From Strongylocentrotus pallidus (Eukaryota; Echinodermata; Echinoidea; Camarodonta; Strongylocentrotidae): 26,006 nt of DNA. Below the pieces are notes generated by a model. That model ran no database searches. It had not been told where the DNA came from and was given only the letters and a program-made list of their open reading frames with translations. This document shows, one piece after another, positions 1 to 26,006 of this stretch; position 1 is the stretch's first letter, and each line of letters opens with the position of its first letter. The position numbers were made by a program, and so were the translations under genes. Location: the NCBI GenBank assembly GCA_030265145.1, contig JARBES010000129.1:6111261-6137266 (forward strand), read 5' to 3'.

Positions 1-81
1 GAAATCCTTGCTTCTGATTGGTTATCAGCAGATTTGTCACTGATTTTTGTCATTGAAAAAAGGCTTTGTGAAACAGGGCCC
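1..81. mobile_element. Possible end of a small inverted-repeat DNA element
   Basis: The left edge reads CTTCTGATTGGTTATCAGC and ends CTTTGTGAAACAGGGCCC (64-81). Short nonautonomous elements in many marine invertebrates end in a sequence like GGGCCCxxTTTCACAAAG with an internal CTGATTGGCTG motif. Only one end is in the window, so no inverted partner can be checked. Confidence 0.4.
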
Positions 82-663
82 TGGAAGTGCTTGGTCTCTC
101 CTCGACCCTTGGGGTGGTTGCAGTTCAAACACCCTTATTGTTTATTGTCTCCTTTTTATGACTAAGAAAATATTTTGTATAATCTTTGAAGGTTTCCATA
201 TGGTGATGATAGATTTGAGCTAGATTTGCAGTTACACCACATATTCTTTTGTAGAAGTTGCTATTTATAAAAATTAGTCTAATGAAATGAGCCTTGATGG
301 TTGATTTACCCTGACATCTTTTCCTCTCTTTAAATTAAAACTGAGTTGTTAGATTGTGAAATGACATTACCTGGAACAATGTATGTATGAGGATGAACAA
401 ACAAAGTATCAGATTAGGGAAATTGATTTTAATACAATGGAGCAAAATACCATTCATAGTATTAACAAGGATTCACTCTTCTGTCTTGATATCTTTTCAT
501 TAGGTTAACATTAGCAAAATTTTCATTCAACAAAGTGTGTTAGTTTTAAGAATAATTTGACCATATGGTTACAAGGTACACTGTAACATGATTTGCATAG
601 AGCATTACAGTTTCTCAGTATCAACTCTGTAAATTGACTTGTATGTTTGCTGTACTCATGCAG
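82..663 (+). other. Intron upstream of the first visible LRRC9 exon
   Basis: AT-rich sequence without a supported exon or recognisable element. It ends in ACTCATGCAG, the acceptor for exon 664-787. The open frame entering that exon has no ATG start of its own, so the exon is internal. Confidence 0.6.
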
Positions 664-19270
<18,607 letters not shown>

Positions 19271-20926
19271 TACTGGATACGACCCGGTAGTCTGTATCAT
19301 CATTCCAGAGAGGGCATTGAACTCTTAAACAATCGGTTGCCATCTGGAGCTAGGATCATCTACAAGATCTAGTTACCAAGAGGTGGACACACTCGAAAAG
19401 TGGACAATCATTTTGATCTGGCCTTGATGGGTTTCAGACCGAATCGAGTCATGGGGCTGTGGCAGTCACTTCTAATTGAAATTGTTAAAGAACAGGAGAA
19501 GTTGATCTTAAAGGGCAGTCCAGCCTTTGTAATAATTTCATTTGTATGAGAGTGGAAAAATAAAGGTGGAGGAACTGTATTTATCACCTCAAATTAATAA
19601 CACTTTACTGTATCTTGAACAGAACGATACCATTTGCCGTTTTGCACCTACTCCCCTCTTGTTTTTCAGAATATTTTATTTCGCTTTGATTTTAATGGAC
19701 AATTTTCTAAATTGGTTGCCCTTTGCTGTTCGTTGGATTCATTCTCCCAACCAATGAGTTATCAATCAATTCTGCCTTATCAGAAATTAACGAATGCTTT
19801 CTTTTATTTTATTTCTCCATTGTCAGAGAATTAGATTTCTAGACTGATGTATTATGTGACCTTTGACATTTCAAAGTACTACTAATCTTTCAAGTTACAG
19901 TTTTACATTCCAGGACAAACAAATATTTATGCTGGGTTAAAAAATATCACGCATCACAATACCTTAGGAGTGCTCCAGTGGTGAAATCTTAGAAACTATT
20001 CTATTTAAATATGATATGTCTGTTGCACTTGCACACATTGAAAAATAGTGATCAAGGTTTTAAATGTTTACACAAAGGTGACAAGGTTCTGTCTTGCAGT
20101 CTGGGCTGATGAAATCTTAAGATATTTGCAGTATTGAATGGAATGGTTATCTTTGGGCCAGCACACTTACAATTTTTAAGCTAAAATTTCAGATGATGAA
20201 GCTTTAAATTTAACATTAAAATCTTGATATTGTGAGTGAGATGGAAAGAGCCGAGGTGGATTTTTTTCTTCTATAGGGAACAAGGATATCTTTTATACAT
20301 GGTTTGTGCAATTTGGCATCTTGATATGAAAATTTCTGAGAAAAATTATTGGAAACTCCTATTGCACTAAATGTTTGAGTAACTTTTTTTTTCCTCACAT
20401 GGTTTTTTACTTGAGATAATGTCTATATCATCTGATTAGGAAACACAAACAATTTAAAATATCAAACCTCATGAGACAATCAAAAAGCATCACAAAGAAC
20501 ACTTTACGATGTACTCTGAAAGCAACTGAATATTTTCACTGATACCAAACAAATTTAATGCAAGGCTTGCATTCCGCACAGTTCATTAATTGCCTTATCA
20601 AAACTGAAAATTCACCAAAAACAGCTGCCTGAAATGCTTTATAATACAAGTACTATGTTTGTATATGTAAAAGTTTGAAATTGTGTATGATGTGTACATT
20701 CAGTCTATAATGCATATTTTACTTACATATATGTAATAGTGTAAGAATAATTGTGTATGTATAAAGAGTATAAATGTGTGCTATTTTAATCCGAAAGAGA
20801 ACTTCCAACCAACTATGGACATTAAGTAGGTATTACCAGGCCAGTGTCTATAGCATAACAATTGAATACGATTGTTGATAGTTGTTTAAAGAGGCTCAGA
20901 GAATACATCATTGGTTTAAACCCATC
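19271..20926 (+). other. Probable LRRC9 3' untranslated region
   Basis: After the TAG there is no further exon-like frame. An AATAAA at 19559-19564 could end a short transcript; a longer one could run to 21682. The sequence is AT-rich without coding signs. Short open frames are compatible with chance. Confidence 0.5.
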
Positions 20927-21078
20927 GGCCCGAATTCACAACAGTGGTACAAAGAGGGATTGTACCATGGGTGTGGTACAAAACCCCCCTCCGAGGTTTA
21001 AACCTCTGATTTTCTAATTCACAAAGCAGGTTTAAACCCCCGGGGGGTTTTGTACCACTGTTGTGAATTCGGGCCATC
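20924..21078. mobile_element. Small inverted-repeat DNA element (Harbinger-like?) with nested palindromes
   Basis: The ends are a perfect 27-base inverted repeat (20927-20953 and 21049-21075) starting GGCCCGAATTCACAACAGTG. They are flanked by ATC on both sides, a possible 3-base target duplication as in PIF/Harbinger elements. Inside, GTGGTACAAAACCCCCC (20973-20989) is a perfect inverted match to 21042-21058, overlapping the right end. GAGGTTTAAACCTC (20993-21006) is a perfect 14-base palindrome. The element is 149 bases with no coding capacity. The superfamily is inferred from ends and target length only. Confidence 0.78.
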
Positions 21079-21681
21079 ATGTTTCATTCCTGACTATTAT
21101 CATATCTGTATCACCTGCAGTCATTGCAGCTAAGGAAATGTTCTCAAAAGAGAATATCATTAAACAAGAGACAGAAGAGCATTTATAAGGCCACCCAAGT
21201 AAAATGATACAAAATGACACTTAACTAAAAAATAACTAAAGATTGAACCTTTAAAAATATACACCTGAAAATGAACTTTAACTCACACCTTTATCCACAA
21301 CACACACACTACGCCTGTGAAGAGCGCTGCTCTGCCTATGCCATGGCACAGTGACATAATGGCAATATCGCAATAGGTCTATCAATAGCTTCAAACAGTG
21401 ACGTTTTTTTAAATGTCAAACAAAATTAATTTTTCTTCATGGTGGAAGAATTTAACATCACATGAGCCATTTGTGGCCAATCCTTTTTTATGGGGGTAGA
21501 AAAGATGACTATATTAGACAAGTTCTTTTCCTTATAAGTGGCCACACTACAAGGTCTAACTGTATTGTGTCCATCTTGTGCTCGGCTGATGTTTTTTAAA
21601 ATGAAATTGTAGCAAGCATACTGTATAGTGAATCGTATTCAATGTATATAATTTTTGTAAATGGTACAAGTACATGTATAT

Positions 21682-21687
21682 AATAAA
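21682..21687 (+). promoter_or_regulatory. Candidate polyadenylation signal for LRRC9
   Basis: AATAAA followed within 30-60 bases by T- and GT-rich sequence (TTGTCTTTTTATAATG, TGTGTGGTTGT). It would give a 3' UTR of about 2.4 kb. An alternative AATAAA is at 19559-19564. Confidence 0.4.
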
Positions 21688-21871
21688 TGGTCGATATTTC
21701 TATGGCTCAAAATAACTTGTCTTTTTATAATGTCAAATGTGTGGTTGTACTAATTTTATAATGCTTGAGATGAATAAGGCTAAAACATTCAGTCTACTTG
21801 CAGATGTAAACTAGATGAGAAGGAAACATAGCAGACTACATAAAGAGTAGTAATGAAATAGATGACTGTCA

Positions 21872-21877
21872 TTTATT
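21872..21877 (-). promoter_or_regulatory. Candidate polyadenylation signal for CLHC1
   Basis: TTTATT on the plus strand is AATAAA on the minus strand, about 960 bases after the CLHC1 stop. A closer one lies inside the element at 22636-22788. With LRRC9 ending near 21700, the two transcripts would converge with little space between. Confidence 0.3.
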
Positions 21878-22633
21878 ATACAACCAATATTGCTGTTACA
21901 TCACAGAATCAATATCTATGTAATAAATACTTTATAAAGCAACAATACTTCAAAATACACATGTACATGTATATACATTATTTACAGTAATAAAAAAAAA
22001 AGTTAAATACAGAGAACCATATATTAAAGACGGAAGTAGTACATGTATTAACAAGGTTTTGGACGGCTTTGTGTAATGTTTTTTAAGGCAGAAAAAATGG
22101 TAAATCATGCACACAAGAGAGAAAACAAACTCCTTTCGCTGAAAACAAAAAGAACAGGAGGAACCTCTTAGAGATCTCCAATAAGTTCAATCATAACTAC
22201 AATATCTATAAGACAGTAGGAATATCAGCCGTTACTGTACTTCCCTCCACCAATCATACTTTATGCATAACCAGATCATAACTGGATAATGTCAGACTTG
22301 ATTAACTCTTTATATGCCACACAAAGACCTTCCCTGTGCCACATTGTATTTATCATGACATGGGATAGATATACCAAAGGTATCAAGATGATTTACAATA
22401 TTAAGTTATACCAGTGTTAAAAACGATTGTCTAGTTGTGACCATAAGTGGGTACTTATGCAAAGCTATTGTGTTGCACATAGCACTCCCAGGCTTCCATC
22501 AATTGGTGCCTATTGTTTTGTGCAAAATTACACTTGTGGCAAACGATCGATCAAGCAGAGAGCTAGCAAAGAAAGCGGTCAAATTAAGTATTAAATTGCA
22601 GTCCCAGATATCACTTATCCTGCTTGATTGATA

Positions 22634-22790
22634 TACAGTCAAACCTGTCTATAGCGACTGCCCAAGGGAAACACAAAAAGTGGCCTTTGTAGACAGGTTT
22701 CTTTATTACATGCTTCAATGAGAAATCGTTTTCAAGGGAAACAAAAAATGTGGTCCTTGTAGACAGGTGGTCACTAAAGCAGGTTTGATA
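22634..22790. mobile_element. Tc1/mariner-like nonautonomous element, second copy
   Basis: It begins TA-CAGTCAAACCTGTCTATA and ends near CTAAAGCAGGTTTGA-TA. The left end is identical in 12 bases to the element at 4143. Inside, AGACAGGTTTC and AGACAGGTGGTCACT repeat parts of the terminal motif. The right terminus lacks the last few bases expected from the left one. It lies about 45 bases beyond the CLHC1 stop codon, probably in its 3' UTR. Confidence 0.65.
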
Positions 22791-22833
22791 TACTTCCTGT
22801 CCGTAAAAAACAACCCTATGAAGCGAAGAAGTT

Positions 22834-25707
22834 TTAGACACTGTCAGCAGCCTTCTTGATAGCCTCTAGGACTGTCACAGCTGCAAGCAGCTCTAGTCCC
22901 ACATCATAGGATCCGCTGTCGTTGCAAGCTCTGATGATCTTCTGCCAGGAACTGATCTTGGTGTCTGGATCATGGAAGACAAGGTCCTTCAAGCGTAACT
23001 TGCTTGAGCCTGAAAAAGAAACAAAGGGGATCAAAATTGTTTTTCCAAGTCATTGATGTATTCTGTTGATGATATTGTAGATACGTGTATTACATTTGGT
23101 CAACTATTTTCATCTTATTCCTTTTTCCAGTCCAAGGATTACGCTGGACACCATGACTTTCAGGATGTGTTACTGACAGTTATCAGTAATTCTTATTGTC
23201 CACAGCACATGGACATTTCATACACTTGGATAATCATGGGATATGAATATAATCTTGTACTATTATGACTAAGCAAAAACATGATATAGACTAGTTTTTA
23301 TAGTTTGGTATTAGAACCCAACAAAAGAATAATGACATTGAATCATTGATCTTTTTTTAATGACAGAAAGTGACAATACAATATTTAGGTACTGCACTAT
23401 TATCTGTTTATAATCATTCCCTTAAGTTACAAGGGATGTCTATGATAATTTTAGAAAATGTGAATGAAATCTGAAACATAGCTCACCTGAGCTTATACTA
23501 TGGTGGATATTGTCAATAAGCTCTACTCCTATTTGATGATGGTCCTGGGTCTTGAGTAGAGTACTGACCACTGACCCCACAGATAGCACTGGTCTGGTGG
23601 AGTGACCACTGGGCTGGACCAGGACCTCGGCCAGGGCTAGAGATGGACAAGCTACTAGGACTCCCAAGTAGGCATCTAGATAACAAGATTCATTGAAATT
23701 GGTTTGCTTCAAAATGAAATTAATTGTATACACTCAAAATACACTGATCACATGTGTCAAGAAATATATCAATCAACTGACGATAGTGTTATAGATACCT
23801 AGGTTAATTTTAAGGCTTATGGAAATAATTGTTAAACAAAAATCCAACTGTATTCCATAGGTAAATGATTCTTCTCACAAGGGTTGATGCTTAAATTAAT
23901 ATATTTCGACCCCAGTGAATGACATGGTGAAATTATACTGACTTCACAATTGCCATTCATGACACAAACAAAAACCAGATAAGTGTCAATTGCCACAAAA
24001 ACAAACTTTATCAGTTTGAATGTAGTTCCTGTACTGAATTTCGATACATGTATTCCCAAGATTAAGTTCATTTTTACACTCCAAATTTTCTATTTAATGC
24101 TTCTCAACATATACCATGCAAAACTTGTATACACTATTCAAAATGTACAGCACATCGCTAATAGCTGGATGTACTATTCAAAATCTATTTCACGTTATCC
24201 CAATTTCATTTATAAAAGCAATATATCATACCTCGACTGAAGTTGACAGACTGTGCATACTCCAGCATGGCATGAACCCTGCCTTGTTTGGACATGCACA
24301 CAGCGGCCTGAAGGTGAGCTCTGACCTTGGTATAGACAGCCTGGGCTAGGGGGAGGCACTGACTGACCACATCTTGACCTCTGACCTGCTGACCTCTACC
24401 CTGGGCATAGTTGTAGAGGAGATGACCAAGGGGCTCCGAGTAGGTCAGCCTGAATGGGTGTTGAAAGGTGAGGGTTTAGATACAAAACATCTCTTTGACT
24501 TAAACATAAAAGAATTTTATAAATTGGCCAATATTAAACACACTTTGTACTTTTGACATTGTCATATCAATTTATCCCAGAAATGACCAGGTGGTACAAT
24601 GCCTGTTGAAAATTTGAAGCTTGAAATAGTCCCGCTGCTTAATCTGTTAAGTTTAATCAATTTCTTGAAACAGTATATAGCGGGGTACATGATTGGAATG
24701 TAATTTTTTTTTTTAATATTCCTTTAAAAATAACAAATATCCCATAGGGCCAAACTTGAATACTGTATGAAAGATAGAGGGCTGTTTCTGTCCAAACTCT
24801 TACCAATTATTTGCAATCCAGTGTGTGACAATGTCCAGTCGGTCCCCAGTGAGGGCGCTCTTCACACATTCAAGAGTAGCGTCGGCGTTGGGAGGGAAAC
24901 CTATGGCAGGCACCGATGACATGAGTGATTCCGCATATATCAACAGAGGCGACTTCTGACCACGCTTTACTCGCACACCTGCAAAAAGATTTGTGATCAT
25001 GCACGAATAAGAGTTTATCTATGTGTCGAATCGGGAACGATGCACTGTTAAAAGCAATGCTCATTTGCATACAGCCTATGTGATACGTATCACTATTTCA
25101 TGGAATTATGCGAAACTTAAAAAGACCATAACTTTTGTATTTTCCATCCAATTTTTGAAAAAACTGTAACTGTTTTGTTTCTTTAATGTTTCTCTATTTA
25201 TTCAATTAACTTGTAAATGGGTTGGGATTGCCCTGTACGTCAAAAACTGCTATAAAATTACAGAATTCAGTCATTTTTAAAAAGCTTTAAGTAATGAAGA
25301 TGTGAATTTTTAAATGAAATTACATATAAAGTTGAATATTTGATCTTTCATGTTAAATTCTGGGTATGAATAATACAAAAAATTAAATAAAGCACAATCT
25401 ACTTGATTCTCTAGATTAGTACACATCCCAAAATAAGGAGATGAATAAATTAAATGAATTAAAAAAGGCAAATCAATTGAAAAAGAATGTACGATTTCTC
25501 AGCATGCGATTTTCTTACTTTTAAACCTGTGCAATGTCTCTGGGTTTCTCAGAATTCCTTTAGGACTGTTGGCTGCATGCATTGCAGCCTCCCCATAGCG
25601 ACCCTCTTCAAACATCTCATTGAACTGTTCAATGTATTCCAGCAGCAACTCGGCTTCTCTTTCCTTGGTGGGGTCATCGTCCTCAAAGGTGGATACAGTC
25701 TCTTGAC
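22834..25707 (-). CDS. CLHC1: CLHC1-like protein (clathrin heavy chain linker domain containing 1), 3' exons
   Basis: Minus-strand exons in order are 25707-25519, 24978-24804, 24449-24232, 23675-23487 and 23009-22834, with GT/AG introns and matching phases, ending in TAA. They give 314 residues, about the C-terminal half of a protein that is near 590 residues in mammals. The first exon encodes FNEMFEEGRYGEAAMHAANS then PKGILRNPETLHRF, the clathrin heavy chain linker-type helix pair (xGxYxEAAxxAANSPKGILR). Next come LLIYAESLM, LTGDRLDIVTHWIANNW, LTYSEPLGHLLYNYAQGRGQ and VCMSKQGRVHAMLEYAQSVN, which follow CLHC1 more closely than clathrin itself. The end is helical (LELLAAVTVLEAIKKAADSV). Function is not well known; helical-repeat scaffolding is inferred from the fold. 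Introns hold AT-rich sequence and nothing else recognised. Confidence 0.88.
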
Positions 25708-25721
25708 CTGGATACAGACAT

Positions 25722-25832
25722 TAAATAAATAAAAAAATAGATAAATGAACACACACAAAAATAAAGAAAATAATAAAAAACAATCAAATAATCAATTAAA
25801 TAGATAAATAAATACATACATAAATACACATA
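25722..25832. repeat. AT-rich simple repeat (AAAT/GATA/ATAC types)
   Basis: Runs of AAATA, ATAGATAA, CACACACA and ACATACAT in the CLHC1 intron next to exon 25707. Minus-strand open frames of Tyr, Leu and Ile here are artefacts. Confidence 0.85.
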
Positions 25833-25833
25833 T

Positions 25834-26006
25834 AAGGCGGTGTCACACAGAGGCCAAATCCGGATTTTAGTTATCCGGATTTTAGTTACCCTCTTAACTG
25901 GCTGTCTGTCACCAATTATCCCTTCAAATATCCCTTCAAAAATCCTCATATGAAGCAAGATAATTCTCTCTCTCCAAAGGATTTTTCAAGGGTTTTTTTC
26001 AAGGGA
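25834..26006. repeat. Repeat-structured region at the right edge, possible mobile-element end
   Basis: It starts AAGGCGGTGTCACACAGAGG, then ATCCGGATTTTAGTT occurs twice in tandem. Near the edge, 25919-25946 and 25978-26006 form an imperfect inverted repeat of about 28 bases around a 31-base spacer (arms TCCCTTCAAA and TTTCAAGGGA). The dense repeats and the GGTGTCACAC start suggest a nonautonomous element cut by the window edge. The family is not recognised. Confidence 0.4.

Noticed and set aside
22834-25707. Clathrin heavy chain itself
   Set aside because: Only the linker-type motif matches clathrin; the following exons and the short C-terminus fit CLHC1.

Overview
This window looks like animal genomic DNA, most likely from a marine deuterostome such as a sea urchin or another echinoderm. 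The reasons are short exons in long AT-rich introns, canonical GT/AG splice sites, several small inverted-repeat elements, a tRNA-derived SINE-like head, and a very polymorphic draft assembly. The species call is inference. No bacterial, CRISPR or rRNA feature is visible.

Plus strand, 664 to 19270: the 3' two thirds of an LRRC9-like gene (leucine-rich repeat-containing protein 9). I could place 21 exons that join in one continuous frame of 1035 residues plus stop; the 5' end lies before the window. The protein starts here with a segment resembling the C-terminal half of a PARP-type ADP-ribosyltransferase fold (exons 1144-1337 and 1651-1825). A linker and a long array of SDS22-type leucine-rich repeats follow, with a Ser/Gln/Tyr/Arg-rich tail. 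A 30-base microexon (11860-11889) lies in the last long intron of the repeat region.

Assembly: positions 7763-12880 and 13066-18150 are two diverged copies of the same genomic segment, covering eight exons including the microexon. They flank a gap of exactly 100 N (12966-13065). In 967 shared exon bases I count 30 synonymous changes and 1 amino-acid change, while introns differ by many indels. The simplest reading is two haplotypes placed in tandem, so the gene should use one copy of these exons, not both.

Region 19271 to 22833 lies between two convergent genes. It holds 3' UTR-like AT-rich sequence, candidate polyadenylation signals for both strands, a compact inverted-repeat element (20927-21075) and a second inverted-repeat element related to one in an LRRC9 intron.

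Minus strand, 25707 to 22834: five 3' exons of a CLHC1-like gene (clathrin heavy chain linker domain containing 1), joining in frame to 314 residues plus stop. Its 5' half lies beyond the right edge.

The two genes have no known shared pathway. LRRC9-type proteins have been associated with cilia, and CLHC1 is a poorly studied clathrin-linker relative. The most interesting items are the PARP-like module with its retained glutamate, the microexon, two small exon-fragment duplications inside LRRC9, and retro- and DNA-element insertions present in only one of the two copies.
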